Notes: generated by a model from the letters alone, not told the origin. A stretch of 64,000 nt of DNA from a halophilic archaeon SHRA6 (GCA_005239175.1 SOPS01000005.1:124001-188000), one strand, 5' to 3'. Positions 1 to 9,975 are shown, numbered from the stretch's first letter. Made by a program: numbers and translations.

Positions 1-1887
1 GGATCGACCGACATCAAACCTGACGCAGACGAAGAATCAGACCCAGCAGGGAAATCTGACGTAGACGAAGAATCAGACGCAGCAGAGAAACCTGACGTAG
101 ACAAGAAATCAGGCGAACCAGACGACAGAGACGAGTCAAGCGATGCAAACGCTGCCAGCGACTCGCACGATTCGGACGCTGTCCGCGACTCGCACGATTC
201 GGACGATACCAGCGAATCGCCAGTACCGGATACTGACGACTCGCCTGTTGTAGACGACCATACCGAGAGATCAGACCGCACTGAAGACGATTCAGACAAC
301 GAGGCCGCTGAGCGAACGGCCGTTGCCGCGACTGCCGGCGGCGGTGCCGAAACCCAGAGTCACACAGAGACGGCTGAGCCCGAGCCGACAGAGCGCGTCA
401 AGATCGACTCGCTCGGTGACAGAGTGGGCGAAACAGTGCGAATCGAGGGCGAGGTCGTCGGTGCCAGACAAACCGGTGGCCCGACCGTCTTCGAACTCCG
501 CGACGAGACCGGTGTCGTCGACTGTGCGGCGTTCGTCGAGGCCGGTGTCCGTGCGTACCCCGAGATCGACGTCGACTCGGTCGTTCGCCTCGACGGCGAG
601 GTCGAGAAACGCCGTGGCGATCTTCAGGTTGAAACAAGCGCGCTCGTCGAACTCGACGGCGAGGACCGCGATGCGGTCAAAGAACGGCTCTCGGATGCAC
701 TTTCGGATCGTGCCCGTCCGGAGGCGTTGAAGCCGCTCGCGGACAACGATGCGGTGGTCGACATCGCCGAGGGGCTTCTCGACGCCGCCGAGGCGATCCG
801 GACTGCGGTCTTCGAGTCCCGACCGATCGTCGTCCGTCACCCCGCAAGCGCGGACGGGTACGTCGCCGGCGCGGCACTTGAACACGCCGTCTTGCCGCTG
901 ATCCGCGACGAACACGCTCGATCGGACGCCGAATACCACTACTTCACCCGCCGACCGCTCGATGATGCCGTGTACGGCATGAACGCAGCGACGAACGACG
1001 CGACGCGGATGCTGCAGGACCGCGATCGCCACGACGAGAAGATTCCGCTTTTCGTCTTCCTCGGCACTGCCAGTACCGTCGAGTCAGAAGATGGCCTCGG
1101 CCTCTTGGACGTGTACGGAGCCGAACGAATCGTCATTGACGGCGGTGCAGTCGACGAGGGACTTGCAGGCGTCGTTGATCTGCTCGTCACCCCGAGCGAC
1201 GGCACCGGCGAGGCCGATCCGTCGACAGGTTCGCTCGCGGCGAACCTCGCCGCGGCTGTCAACGACTCCGTCCGTGCGGACGTGAGCCACCTCCCCGCGG
1301 TCAGCTACTGGGAGAACGCGCCAGACGCGTACGTCGAACTGGCTGCGGAGGCCGGCTACGACGAAGCCGCCGTTTCTGACCTACGTGCAGCGATCGCACT
1401 CGAAGCGTACTACCAGTCCTACCAGGACAAACGCGAACTCGTCACTGATCTTCTCTTCGAGGACTCAGACGGGCTGGCCGGCCACATTGCCGACCAGTTC
1501 GACGAGAAGCTCCGAGCGGAGTTCGAGACGGCGATCGCTCACCTCGAGACAGAGACCCGCGAAGAGACGACCCTGGCTGTGCTCGACACAGACGCGTACA
1601 CCCACCGCTTCGACTTCCCGCCGACGGGGCTGTTGCTCGATGAGATCCACCGCCGTGAGCGCGACGACGGCGCGTTCGTCACCGTCGGACTCGGGACAGA
1701 CGAACTGTTCATCCGGAGCACCCGTCCGATCGACGTCCGGCAGGTCGCCGCAGCGGCCGCTGAGGCCGTTCCCGACGCGGACGTGACCGCAGTCGGCGTC
1801 CGCGAGGGCCGGATCGAGTTCCTCGCTGGCCGTCGGGAGGCAGTCACTGAGGCCGTCCTCGATGCGGTCACCGCCCAGCTCGAGTGA
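1..1887 (+). CDS. OB-fold / DHH-like (RecJ-related) protein, 5'-truncated
   Basis: The reading frame is open from the first base of the window, so the N-terminus lies upstream; 628 residues are visible. Residues 1-135 are a low-complexity Asp/Glu/Ser linker that opens with 12-residue repeats. An OB-fold nucleic-acid-binding domain follows (starting near VGETVRIEGEVVG). The rest is a DHH-phosphoesterase-like region that keeps a first motif (HPASADGYVAG), but the place where DHH is expected reads IVIDGG. Haloarchaeal proteins of this type are annotated as RecJ-like or OB-fold proteins. Without the DHH motif, nuclease activity is doubtful and a binding role in DNA replication or repair is more likely (inference). 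A GTG at 424 gives a shorter reading, but the open frame upstream and the linker composition argue against starting there. Confidence 0.8.
   Translation, partial: GSTDIKPDADEESDPAGKSDVDEESDAAEKPDVDKKSGEPDDRDESSDANAASDSHDSDAVRDSHDSDDTSESPVPDTDDSPVVDDHTERSDRTEDDSDNEAAERTAVAATAGGGAETQSHTETAEPEPTERVKIDSLGDRVGETVRIEGEVVGARQTGGPTVFELRDETGVVDCAAFVEAGVRAYPEIDVDSVVRLDGEVEKRRGDLQVETSALVELDGEDRDAVKERLSDALSDRARPEALKPLADNDAVVDIAEGLLDAAEAIRTAVFESRPIVVRHPASADGYVAGAALEHAVLPLIRDEHARSDAEYHYFTRRPLDDAVYGMNAATNDATRMLQDRDRHDEKIPLFVFLGTASTVESEDGLGLLDVYGAERIVIDGGAVDEGLAGVVDLLVTPSDGTGEADPSTGSLAANLAAAVNDSVRADVSHLPAVSYWENAPDAYVELAAEAGYDEAAVSDLRAAIALEAYYQSYQDKRELVTDLLFEDSDGLAGHIADQFDEKLRAEFETAIAHLETETREETTLAVLDTDAYTHRFDFPPTGLLLDEIHRRERDDGAFVTVGLGTDELFIRSTRPIDVRQVAAAAAEAVPDADVTAVGVREGRIEFLAGRREAVTEAVLDAVTAQLE
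16..123 (+). repeat. Three tandem 12-residue acidic repeats (36 bp units)
   Basis: Units at 16-51, 52-87 and 88-123 encode KPDADEESDPAG, KSDVDEESDAAE and KPDVDKKSGEPD. A second short repeat follows: the 21-bp run at 158-178 recurs at 185-205 and encodes Asp-Ser-His-Asp-Ser-Asp. These form the flexible acidic linker of the truncated protein. Confidence 0.85.
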
Positions 1888-1985
1888 GTTCGATCGCCGG
1901 CAATCGGCGGTAAGACAGCGAAGACGACCATTTGTTCGACCGTCGAGCGACACCCTTATCGGCGAACCGCGGTGATAGACGGACA

Positions 1986-3647
1986 ATGAGTTCGGAGGCC
2001 GAATCCGAGAGCCGAGCGTTCCGCGAGGCCTGCGAGTCGATCGTCGAAGAGATCCTGACCGGCGAGATCGATCGCGACGACCTCGAGTCCGCGAAGCTGT
2101 CAGCATGTTCGGAGTTTTCCTCCCCGAAAGTCCCAAAAAACACGGAGTTACTCGATTTCGCGCCGGATGACAGACGCGAGGAGGTCGAAACGGTCGTCCG
2201 ACGCAAGCCGGTGCGGACCGCTTCGGGCGTCTCGCCGATCGCGATCATGACCTCCCCGCACATGTGCCCACACGGCAAGTGTCTGTACTGTCCGGGTGGA
2301 CCGGCCAGTGATTTCTCGTCGTCCCAGAGCTACACCGGCCACGAGCCTGCGGCCGCACGCGGCAAACAGAACGACTACGATCCCTACGGACAGGTGACGC
2401 TGCGACTCCACCAGCTTCGCCAGATCGGCCATCCCGTCGACAAGGCCGAGTTGATTCTTATGGGCGGGACGATGACTGCCCGAAGCCACGACTACCAAGA
2501 GTGGTTCGTCAAGCGCGCGCTTGAGGCGATGAATGACTACGACCTCGACGCCGAGCCACAGCCAGCCGAGGAGGTGAGCTTTGCAGAGAACCCTGACAAC
2601 TACGAGTTCCGCTACCTCGAGGACGTAATCGCCGAAAACGAGACTGCCGACATCAGAAACATCGGAACGACCTTCGAGACAAAGCCCGACTGGTGCGATC
2701 CCGAGCAGATCGATCGGATGCTCGATCTCGGGGGGACAAAAGTCGAGGTCGGCGTCCAGACGACCTACGAGCGGATCAACCGCGAGATGCACCGGGGCCA
2801 TGGCACGCAGGCGTCGATCGACGCGAACCGGCGACTCCGCGATTCGGGGTTCAAGGTTGGCTTTCACATGATGCCCGGCCAGCCGGGGATGACCAAAGAG
2901 ATGTGCCTCGAAGATTTCAGACAGCTCTTCGAGAACGACGATTTCCGTCCCGACTACCTCAAGATCTACCCGACGCTCGTCGTCCGTGGAACCCGGGTGT
3001 ACGACGAGTGGTACCGCGGCGAGTACGAACCGCTCGACAACGAGGCAGCCGCAGATATCGTCGCGGAGGTCATGGGAATGATTCCCGAATACACGCGCCT
3101 GCAACGTGTCCAGCGGGACATCCCGGCGGACTTCATCGACGCCGGCGTCTGGAAGTCGAACCTCCGGCAGTTGGCCGAACAGCGCGCCGAAGAGCGCGGG
3201 ATCGAGATCCGCGACATCCGATCGCGAGAGGTCGGCATGAACGACGAAGATCCAGATCCCGAGGCGATCGAGCTCGCTGTGGACCGCTATACGGTCTGTG
3301 GTGGCACCGAACACTTCATTCGTTTTGAAGATCCCGTTCGGGACCTCTTGATCGGGTTCTGTCGACTCCGGTTCCCGGGCGATCCGGTCCGACGGGAGCT
3401 CCAGGATGCAGCGATCGTCCGCGAACTCCACGTCTACGGCAGTGAAGCAGGGATCGGCGCGGACGCAGGCGATCGCGAGTGGCAACACAAAGGCTACGGA
3501 CGGCGGCTCCTCGCCCGTGCAGAGGAGCTTGCGAGCGAGGCCGGCTACGACAAACTGAGCGTCATCTCGGGGATCGGCGTCCGTGAGTACTACCGCAAGA
3601 AGCTGGGCTATCACCAGGATGGGCCGTACGTGAGCACATACCTGTGA
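1986..3647 (+). CDS. elp3: Elp3-type tRNA uridine(34) acetyltransferase (radical SAM/GNAT)
   Basis: This 553-residue protein has the two-domain layout of archaeal Elp3. The radical-SAM core carries the cluster motif CPHGKCLYC (Cys94, Cys99, Cys102), and the C-terminal GNAT domain carries the acetyl-CoA loop HKGYGRRLL near residue 500. Family members use SAM and acetyl-CoA to start the cm5U-type modification at the wobble uridine of tRNAs. I chose the ATG at 1986 because the upstream TTG (1932) adds a non-conserved Arg-rich tail. The gene lies 98 bp after the OB-fold gene on the same strand. No missing catalytic residue was seen. Confidence 0.95.
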   Translation: MSSEAESESRAFREACESIVEEILTGEIDRDDLESAKLSACSEFSSPKVPKNTELLDFAPDDRREEVETVVRRKPVRTASGVSPIAIMTSPHMCPHGKCLYCPGGPASDFSSSQSYTGHEPAAARGKQNDYDPYGQVTLRLHQLRQIGHPVDKAELILMGGTMTARSHDYQEWFVKRALEAMNDYDLDAEPQPAEEVSFAENPDNYEFRYLEDVIAENETADIRNIGTTFETKPDWCDPEQIDRMLDLGGTKVEVGVQTTYERINREMHRGHGTQASIDANRRLRDSGFKVGFHMMPGQPGMTKEMCLEDFRQLFENDDFRPDYLKIYPTLVVRGTRVYDEWYRGEYEPLDNEAAADIVAEVMGMIPEYTRLQRVQRDIPADFIDAGVWKSNLRQLAEQRAEERGIEIRDIRSREVGMNDEDPDPEAIELAVDRYTVCGGTEHFIRFEDPVRDLLIGFCRLRFPGDPVRRELQDAAIVRELHVYGSEAGIGADAGDREWQHKGYGRRLLARAEELASEAGYDKLSVISGIGVREYYRKKLGYHQDGPYVSTYL

Positions 3648-3669
3648 GCCAGCTGGCTGGTTCCGGCAA

Positions 3670-3676
3670 CATATAC
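3670..3676 (+). promoter_or_regulatory. TATA box of the CBS-domain gene
   Basis: The AT-rich heptamer CATATAC is centred about 26 bp before the ATG at 3699, the spacing of a leaderless haloarchaeal transcript. It favours 3699 over the internal ATG at 3723. Confidence 0.55.
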
Positions 3677-3698
3677 ACCATTCAGTAGCAACACCCAT

Positions 3699-4097
3699 AT
3701 GACCGGGCAACGACCGACCAGTATGCGAAACGAAAGCCGAACACAGGTACGTGACGTCATGTCATCGCCGCTCGTGACCATCGAACCGGACGCAACCGTT
3801 CGGGAGGCAGCGCAGGTTATGCGCGATAAGGAGATCAGCGCGCTGGTCGTGACGACGACGACTCGATCGATCATCACGAGTACCGACGTGCTTCACAGTG
3901 TGGCCGATGGCGATGATCCCAATGAAGTACTCGTCGGAGACGTAATGACAGAGTCTGTCGAAACCGTGACGCCCGATCTCTTCATGGAAGAAGTATCCGC
4001 GATGATGACAACCTACGGCATCAAACACCTCCCCGTCGTTGACGATGACTACGTCGGAATGATCTCCTCAACCGACGTCGCCGCACAGCTGTCGTAG
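3699..4097 (+). CDS. Two-CBS-domain protein
   Basis: This 132-residue protein is essentially two CBS motifs. The first runs roughly from residue 14 to 68 (VRDVMSSPLVTIEPDATV) and the second from 75 to 130 (VGDVMTESVETVTPDLF, then HLPVVDDDYVGMISSTD). Stand-alone CBS pairs bind adenine nucleotides such as AMP, ATP or SAM and act as energy sensors; the partner cannot be read from the sequence. It is transcribed alone, since elp3 ends 51 bp upstream and the next gene has its own promoter-like tract. Confidence 0.85.
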   Translation: MTGQRPTSMRNESRTQVRDVMSSPLVTIEPDATVREAAQVMRDKEISALVVTTTTRSIITSTDVLHSVADGDDPNEVLVGDVMTESVETVTPDLFMEEVSAMMTTYGIKHLPVVDDDYVGMISSTDVAAQLS

Positions 4098-4224
4098 TCA
4101 CGGGCGGGCACAAATCCAGACAACAAGCCGGTTGGCGCGATCGGACCCACAGCGACGGTCGCCACGCGAGGGAGCGATCGCCGAACGGTCGTTTTTTTAC
4201 CGATTGTGGAAATAATTCCGAGCG

Positions 4225-4677
4225 ATGAGCGAAGAGTCCCCGATCGATCGGCTCAAATCGAACGCAACCGGCGTGGCGTCGATGCTCGTCACCGGCATCT
4301 GGCTCGCGGCACTCTTTACCGGGCAAGGCTGGTGGCTCGGATTTATGTTGTTCGGCTATATTGTCATCATCCCGCTCGTCGCGTTACTGTTCGGCGACGA
4401 AAAAGACCGCAAAGAGTGGCTGGATGACTGGACCCCCGGCCAGTCTGAAACGACGAGCGAGTCGGACGCTACCGACACACGAGACGATGAAGACCCACTG
4501 ACAGCCCTCCGACGGCGATACGCTGAGGGCGAACTCACCGACGAACAGTTCGAACGGAAGGTAGAGGCGCTGTTGGAGACCGAAACGATCGAGCACGCAG
4601 CCGACAGAGTCGACAGAAATCGATCGTCCGAGGCCGGGCGATCGACTGCAAGCGATCGGGAGGTCGAGACGGAGTAG
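4225..4677 (+). CDS. SHOCT-domain membrane protein
   Basis: This 150-residue protein has two adjacent N-terminal membrane segments (about residues 16-35 and 39-58), an acidic linker, and a C-terminal SHOCT-like helix pair around LRRRYAEGELTDEQFERKVE. SHOCT motifs are short oligomerisation elements found in many membrane or secreted proteins. The function is unknown. A T-rich tract at 4192-4198 is centred about 29 bp before the start and probably serves as its TATA box. Confidence 0.75.
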   Translation: MSEESPIDRLKSNATGVASMLVTGIWLAALFTGQGWWLGFMLFGYIVIIPLVALLFGDEKDRKEWLDDWTPGQSETTSESDATDTRDDEDPLTALRRRYAEGELTDEQFERKVEALLETETIEHAADRVDRNRSSEAGRSTASDREVETE

Positions 4678-4694
4678 GGCTCACGGTTGGGAAT

Positions 4695-5504
4695 TCACAC
4701 CGCAAGGCCAACGTCAACGACAACCATCACACCGAAGCCGACCACGAACGCGAGCGTGGATTCGTCTGCGTAGCCGTGACCGTGGCTGAGCGGAATCATC
4801 TCCCGGAAGACGACCGCCATCATCGCTCCGGCCGCAAAGCCGGCAGCGATCGGGAACAACCCAGTGACGAGCGTGACGAGCGTGAAGCCAACGACGGCGG
4901 CGATCGGCTCGGGCAACGCGCCTGAGAGCGTCGTCAGTACGGTTGTCTTGACGTTCGACAGGCCGGCACGGCTCGCCGGTACCGCCATGGCGAAGCCGTC
5001 CGGCACGTTCTGAACGGCGATCGCAATGGCGAGTGCGATCCCGACTGCGTCAAGGCCACTCGCAAAGGCGATCCCGACTGCGAGCCCCTCGGGGACGTTG
5101 TGAATCGTGATCGAACCGCCGATCAGTGCTGCGCGGCGGGTATCGTCGTCAAGCGGCTCAATCCCTCGCGATTCAGGATACGCGCGTTCTTCGCTATCGG
5201 TGGAGTCTCCGTTGATCAGTCCATCAAAAAAGACGTGTGCGTGCGGGAGCGTTCGGTTCACGAGCAACAAAAAGACAGCGCCGATCGTCATTCCGGCGAC
5301 GACCTCCGTGAGCGTTCCGTACTCCAAGCCCGGAACGATGAGCGCGAACACAGCCGCGCCGATCATCACGCCAGCAGCGAGTCCGACAGCCGTATCGTAG
5401 CTTCGGTGTGAGAACCGATTGGTGGCGAAGACGGGCAACGCGCCGAGACCGGTCGCCGCACCGGCTGCCCCAGCGATCATCGCGACCTCCCAGACGGTGA
5501 CCAT
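4695..5504 (-). CDS. ZIP-family divalent metal transporter
   Basis: This 269-residue polytopic membrane protein carries the ZIP signature HNVPEGLAVG in a central helix and a partner motif QNVPDGFAMAVP in the next helix. A His- and acid-rich loop (PHAHVFFDGL, followed by Glu/Asp) lies between helices 3 and 4. ZIP proteins import Zn2+ and often Fe2+ or Mn2+ into the cytoplasm. It is convergent with the SHOCT gene (17 bp between stops) and divergent from the NEMF-like gene, so it is a single-gene unit. The metal cannot be assigned from sequence. Confidence 0.88.
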   Translation of the reverse strand: MVTVWEVAMIAGAAGAATGLGALPVFATNRFSHRSYDTAVGLAAGVMIGAAVFALIVPGLEYGTLTEVVAGMTIGAVFLLLVNRTLPHAHVFFDGLINGDSTDSEERAYPESRGIEPLDDDTRRAALIGGSITIHNVPEGLAVGIAFASGLDAVGIALAIAIAVQNVPDGFAMAVPASRAGLSNVKTTVLTTLSGALPEPIAAVVGFTLVTLVTGLFPIAAGFAAGAMMAVVFREMIPLSHGHGYADESTLAFVVGFGVMVVVDVGLAV

Positions 5505-5588
5505 TCATCCGATCGAACACTATGGAACCGCAAAACCGCTTCGCTATACATCCGAACGTCCTTTGGGCAGCGCCGAAGACCACTGTGT

Positions 5589-7703
5589 ATGGATTCAAAG
5601 CGGGAGCTTTCGAGCATCGATCTCGCCGCCCTCGTGACCGAACTCGGTCGCTACGAGGGCGCGAAGGTCGACAAGGCCTATCTCTACGGCGATTCGTTGC
5701 TGCGGTTGCGGATGCGGGATTTCGATCGCGGTCGGATCGAACTCATGATCGAAGTCGGTGACGTCAAGCGTGCGCACGTCGCCGATCCCGAGCACGTCGC
5801 AGACGCGCCCGGTCGGCCGCCGAACTTCGCAAAGATGCTTCGAAACCGCCTGAGCGGCGCTGATTTCGCCGGCGTCAGCCAGTACGAGTTCGATCGTATT
5901 CTCCGATTCGAGTTCGAGCGCCCGGACGCAAACACGACGATCGTCGCCGAACTGTTCGGGCAGGGTAACGTCGCTGTTCTGGATGAACACGGCGACGTCG
6001 TCCAGTCGCTTGAGACGGTTCGGCTCAAATCTCGGACGGTCGCCCCAGGGGCACAGTACGAGTATCCCGCCTCCAGGCTTAATCCGCTCGACGTGAGCTA
6101 CGAGGCGTTCGTCCGGCAGATGGAGGAGTCGACGAGCGACGTCGTTCGGACCCTCGCAACCCAGCTCAATCTCGGCGGGCAATACGCCGAGGAAGTGTGT
6201 ACGCGTGCAGGCGTCGAAAAGGAGCTCTCGATCGACGAAGCCGACGAAGACGTCTACAAGGCCGTGTACGACGCGCTTGAGGAGCTTTCGGTACGACTCC
6301 GATCGGGCGACGTTGACCCACGAGTCTACCTTGAAGACGATCGGGTCGCCGACGTGACGCCGTTCCCGTTGGAAGAACACGAATCTGATTCGTTCGACAG
6401 CGAGGCGTTCGATTCGTTCAACGATGCAGTCGACGAGTACTTTTTCAGATTCGATCGCAGTGAGGACAAAGAAACCCAGGACACGGGCGGCTCAAATCGT
6501 CCGGATTTCGAGGCCGAGATCGCCAAACAACAGCGGATCATCGACCAACAGGAGGGCGCGATCGATAGCTTCGACGAGCAGGCCGCTGCCGAACGCGAAA
6601 AGGCCGAACTGATCTATGCGCGATACGATCTTGTCGACGAGATTCTCAGCACCATCCAAGATGCGCGTGCGGACGGCGTTCCGTGGGATACCATCGACGA
6701 GACGCTCACAGAGGCAGCCGAGGCGGGGATGGAGGCCGCGGAGGCGGTCGTCGGCGTCGACGGCTCCACGGGGACGGTCACTGTCAGGATCGACGGGACG
6801 ACAGTTTCCCTCGATGCGACGACTGGCGTCGAGAAGAACGCCGACAAGCTCTACACGGAAGCCAAACGAATCGAGGAAAAAAAGGAAGGCGCAAAACAGG
6901 CGATCGAAAACACCCGCGAGGAGCTCGAAGCAATCAAAGCGCGAAGAGACGCATGGGAAGCCGACGACGCAGACGACGCGGACGACACAGAGGAAGACAC
7001 GGACGAGGAACCGACAGACTGGCGATCGATGCAGTCAGTTCCGGTTCGCAGAAACGAACAGTGGTACGAGCGCTTCCGGTGGTTCCACACGAGCGACGGC
7101 TTCCTCGTGATCGGCGGGCGAAACGCCGACGACAACGAGGCGCTCGTGAAAAAGTACATGAGCAAGGGCGATCGGTTCTTCCATACACAGGCACACGGCG
7201 CGCCAGTCACGATCCTCAAAGCGACCGGGCCAAGCGAACCCGCAAAGGATATTGACTTTCCCGAATCGACGCTGCAGGAGGCCGCACAGTTCGCGGTTTC
7301 GTACTCCTCTGTCTGGAAGGACGGCCGGTTTTCCGGCGATGTGTACATGGTTCGTCCCGATCAGGTATCGAAGACCCCAGAGAGCGGCGAGTACATCGAG
7401 AAAGGCTCGTTCGTGATCCGCGGCGATCGAACCTACTTCGAGGACGTGCCAGTCGGCGTTGCGGTCGGAATTCAGTGTGAGCCACAGACCCGAGTGGTCG
7501 GTGGCCCGCCGGAGCCGATCGAGGCCCACGCCGAGGCGACCCTGCGGCTCCAGCCGGGCAAATACGCCCAAAATGACATCGCAAAGATCTGCTACCGTGA
7601 GCTTCGAGAGATGTTCGCCGACGAGACGTTCGTCAGGAAGGTCGCGAGTCCCGATCAAATTCAGGAGTTCCTCCCGGCCGGTGGAAGCGAACTGGTCGAG
7701 TGA
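5589..7703 (+). CDS. NEMF/Rqc2/RqcH family ribosome-quality-control protein
   Basis: The 704 residues follow the NFACT order: an NFACT-N domain (start ELSSIDLAALVTELGRYEGA), a helix-hairpin-helix region, a long charged coiled-coil region (about residues 295-480) that includes a Lys-Asp/Glu rich segment, then the NFACT-R domain (WYERFRWFHTSDGFLVIGG, with DRFFHTQAHG). Homologues bind the stalled large ribosomal subunit carrying peptidyl-tRNA and, in bacteria and eukaryotes, direct C-terminal tailing. Older annotations call this family fibronectin-binding protein. The pelota gene 1.2 kb downstream, a partner in ribosome rescue, fits this role. Confidence 0.92.
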   Translation: MDSKRELSSIDLAALVTELGRYEGAKVDKAYLYGDSLLRLRMRDFDRGRIELMIEVGDVKRAHVADPEHVADAPGRPPNFAKMLRNRLSGADFAGVSQYEFDRILRFEFERPDANTTIVAELFGQGNVAVLDEHGDVVQSLETVRLKSRTVAPGAQYEYPASRLNPLDVSYEAFVRQMEESTSDVVRTLATQLNLGGQYAEEVCTRAGVEKELSIDEADEDVYKAVYDALEELSVRLRSGDVDPRVYLEDDRVADVTPFPLEEHESDSFDSEAFDSFNDAVDEYFFRFDRSEDKETQDTGGSNRPDFEAEIAKQQRIIDQQEGAIDSFDEQAAAEREKAELIYARYDLVDEILSTIQDARADGVPWDTIDETLTEAAEAGMEAAEAVVGVDGSTGTVTVRIDGTTVSLDATTGVEKNADKLYTEAKRIEEKKEGAKQAIENTREELEAIKARRDAWEADDADDADDTEEDTDEEPTDWRSMQSVPVRRNEQWYERFRWFHTSDGFLVIGGRNADDNEALVKKYMSKGDRFFHTQAHGAPVTILKATGPSEPAKDIDFPESTLQEAAQFAVSYSSVWKDGRFSGDVYMVRPDQVSKTPESGEYIEKGSFVIRGDRTYFEDVPVGVAVGIQCEPQTRVVGGPPEPIEAHAEATLRLQPGKYAQNDIAKICYRELREMFADETFVRKVASPDQIQEFLPAGGSELVE

Positions 7704-7740
7704 GTAGGCTCGTGATGCGCACCCACGAGTGCGTCCGGAA

Positions 7741-7748
7741 GTATATGT
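7741..7748 (+). promoter_or_regulatory. TATA box deciding the start of the DUF4013 gene
   Basis: GTATATGT is centred about 29 bp before the ATG at 7774. An alternative GTG start at 7729 would put the TATA box inside the gene, so 7774 is preferred. Confidence 0.6.
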
Positions 7749-7773
7749 ATCTTCCAATCCGTACTCACTAGCG

Positions 7774-8802
7774 ATGCTTCGGGACGCGCTCTCGGCACCC
7801 GTTCGTGCACGGGATTCGTTTGGGACAGCGGTAATCGGGAGTGTCCTCGTTGCTGTCGGCATTGTGCTCACGATCGGGTGGATTGTCGCAGCCGGGCTCG
7901 TCCCGTTTGTCGCCGCAATATCGCTGCCGATCGTCGCGTTTCCGTTTCTCGTCGTTCGGGGCTACCGGCTGCGGGTCGTCCACGACGGCATGCGTAATCG
8001 CCCTGAAACGCCGTCGTTTGTCGGATGGGGCGGGCTGGCACGGGGTGGGCTCGGATCGGTTCTTTTGTCCGGGCTGTACCTGCTCCCGCTTGCAGGAGTC
8101 ACGCTGTTTGCCGTTGTCCCCATTGTGACATACGTAGCATTCGGCTCCGCATCGAACCCAACAGGGCGGCTGGTTGCGACGGCCGCCGCTGCGCTCGGCG
8201 GGCTGTTCACGATCGGCTACCTGCTCGTGTACGCGTACATCCGACCCGCCGCAGAGACTGTCCTCGCCTCGACAGGACGACTCACCGCCGCGGTGTCGCC
8301 GGGGCGCGTGCTCTCAGTTGCACTCACTGGACGGTTTTCGACGGCCTGGATCGTCGCGGTCGGCGTGTTTCTCACCGGAACTGTCGTCGGTATCCTGACG
8401 CTTCCGTTGCTCGTCGGCGCGGTCGTGTTGTTCCTCACCGGCACTGTCGTCGCCGCATTGATTGGTCGAGGTGCGTCCACAGCCGCCGAGACCACCACGG
8501 CCACGGTCGCAGACACGACACCCAAGCCAACCCGACCGCGATCGGATCGATCGCCAGCAGCGATCACCACAACTCCAACCGTTCTCCCGGACGGAGACTG
8601 GCGGCCGACAGAAGTACCCGCGGACGTACAGGTCGGCCGATCGATCGAGGCCACCGAGGATGACCCGATGGCCGCGTTCGAGCCAGCAACGCCGATCGAT
8701 CCCGAGCGCCCGTCCAAAGTGTCCGGATTTCAGTGGGGACCGACCGACGCCGACAACGGACACGAACGTGCGGAAGAAGATCGAATCGACGAAAACGTGT
8801 GA
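7774..8802 (+). CDS. DUF4013-type multi-pass membrane protein
   Basis: This 342-residue protein has about six hydrophobic segments in its first 230 residues and a hydrophilic Thr/Pro/Asp-rich cytoplasmic tail. The motif [18 protein letters not shown], followed by a PxFxxWGxLxxxGL-like stretch, is what I associate with DUF4013 proteins, which are common in haloarchaea and have no known function. It lies between two translation-quality genes but has its own promoter, so a functional link is not shown. Confidence 0.7.
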   Translation: MLRDALSAPVRARDSFGTAVIGSVLVAVGIVLTIGWIVAAGLVPFVAAISLPIVAFPFLVVRGYRLRVVHDGMRNRPETPSFVGWGGLARGGLGSVLLSGLYLLPLAGVTLFAVVPIVTYVAFGSASNPTGRLVATAAAALGGLFTIGYLLVYAYIRPAAETVLASTGRLTAAVSPGRVLSVALTGRFSTAWIVAVGVFLTGTVVGILTLPLLVGAVVLFLTGTVVAALIGRGASTAAETTTATVADTTPKPTRPRSDRSPAAITTTPTVLPDGDWRPTEVPADVQVGRSIEATEDDPMAAFEPATPIDPERPSKVSGFQWGPTDADNGHERAEEDRIDENV

Positions 8803-8863
8803 CTGCTCTCACCGGGAACGGCGATCGAGCGTGCGAACCCAAGCCGATCCACAGAGACAACCG

Positions 8864-8870
8864 TTTAATC
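8864..8870 (+). promoter_or_regulatory. TATA box of pelA
   Basis: TTTAATC is centred 26 bp before the pelota ATG at 8892, giving a leaderless arrangement and supporting that start over an upstream in-frame one. Confidence 0.55.
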
Positions 8871-8891
8871 CCGCCAGCCGAAGCGATTCGT

Positions 8892-9959
8892 ATGCGCATC
8901 ACGAGCCGCGGTCGCGGCGAAGAAGGCGCCGAGCGAATCACGCTCGTGCCCGAAACCGTCGACGATCTCTGGCACCTTTCGCACGTGTTAGAGCCGGGGG
9001 ATCTCATTTCCGGGGACACGACTCGACGGATCCAACGCGACGACGACCACATGCGTGACACCGGCGGCCAGCGCGAGCCAATGTCCGTCACGATCGAGGT
9101 CGAAGACACCGAGTTCGCACGGTTCGCGAACCGCCTGCGTGTCGGCGGGCTCATCGTCGATTGCTCCAGAGAGGACCAGCTCGGCCACCATCACACCCTC
9201 AACGTCGAGGAGCGCGAAGAGATCACGATCGAGAAGCACTTCAAACCAGATCAAGTCGAACGCCTCGAGGAGGCCGAAGAAACCGCAGACAATCCCGACG
9301 TTGCGATCGCAACTGTCGAAGAAGGCGAGGCATACGTCCATCTCGTCAAAGAGTACGGAACCGAGGAGTACGCCTCCATCACCCGGCCGACGGGCAAAGG
9401 CGAGTACGCCCGCCCGCGATCGGAACTGTTCGGCGAACTCGCCTCGGCGCTGTCGCATCTCGATCCCGACGCGATCGTGCTCGCCGGGCCGGGGTTCACC
9501 AAACAGGACGCCCGCGACTATATCGAAGAGAACGCCCGCGAGTTAACCGATCGGCTCACCGTCGTCGACACGTCGAGCGCTGGCGATCGTGGGGTCCACG
9601 AGGTACTCAAACGAGGTGCGGTCGACGAGATCCAGGCCGAAACGCGGATCGCCCGCGAGGCAGAACTCATCGACGAATTGACTCGCGAGATTGCCCAGGG
9701 CGCGAAGGCGGCCTACGGCATTGACGCGGTCAAGGAAGCCGCAGACTTTGGGGCCGTCGAGACGCTGTTGCTCGTGGACGATCGCCTCAGACAGGAACGA
9801 CAGGGCGACGGCGACTGGGATATTGACGTCAACGAGATCATCGAGACAGTCGAACAGCAAGGCGGCGACGTGACCGTCTTCTCCGGCGAATTTGCGCCGG
9901 GGCAACAGCTCAGAAACCTCGGCGGAATCGCCGCAGTCCTTCGATACAGGCTCCAGTGA
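8892..9959 (+). CDS. pelA: Pelota (aPelota) mRNA surveillance/ribosome rescue factor
   Basis: At 355 residues this has the usual archaeal pelota length. The N-terminal Sm-like domain starts [21 protein letters not shown] and contains [19 protein letters not shown]. The central and C-terminal eRF1-like domains follow ([24 protein letters not shown]). There is no GGQ motif, as expected for pelota as opposed to aRF1. Together with aEF1A and ABCE1 it splits ribosomes stalled on mRNAs lacking a stop codon. The NEMF/Rqc2 homologue lies just upstream. Confidence 0.95.
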   Translation: MRITSRGRGEEGAERITLVPETVDDLWHLSHVLEPGDLISGDTTRRIQRDDDHMRDTGGQREPMSVTIEVEDTEFARFANRLRVGGLIVDCSREDQLGHHHTLNVEEREEITIEKHFKPDQVERLEEAEETADNPDVAIATVEEGEAYVHLVKEYGTEEYASITRPTGKGEYARPRSELFGELASALSHLDPDAIVLAGPGFTKQDARDYIEENARELTDRLTVVDTSSAGDRGVHEVLKRGAVDEIQAETRIAREAELIDELTREIAQGAKAAYGIDAVKEAADFGAVETLLLVDDRLRQERQGDGDWDIDVNEIIETVEQQGGDVTVFSGEFAPGQQLRNLGGIAAVLRYRLQ

Positions 9960-9975
9960 GATTGCCACTCAAATT

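Noticed and set aside
2148-3710. Long antisense frame opposite elp3 (520 codons)
   Set aside because: High-GC codon bias creates long open antisense frames; the sequence has no domain signature and elp3 on the other strand is unmistakable. Similar frames opposite folCP, gltX, the LOV kinase and purF were dropped for the same reason.
8892-9959. Peptide release factor aRF1
   Set aside because: No GGQ or NIKS-like motif; the N-terminal domain is of the pelota type.
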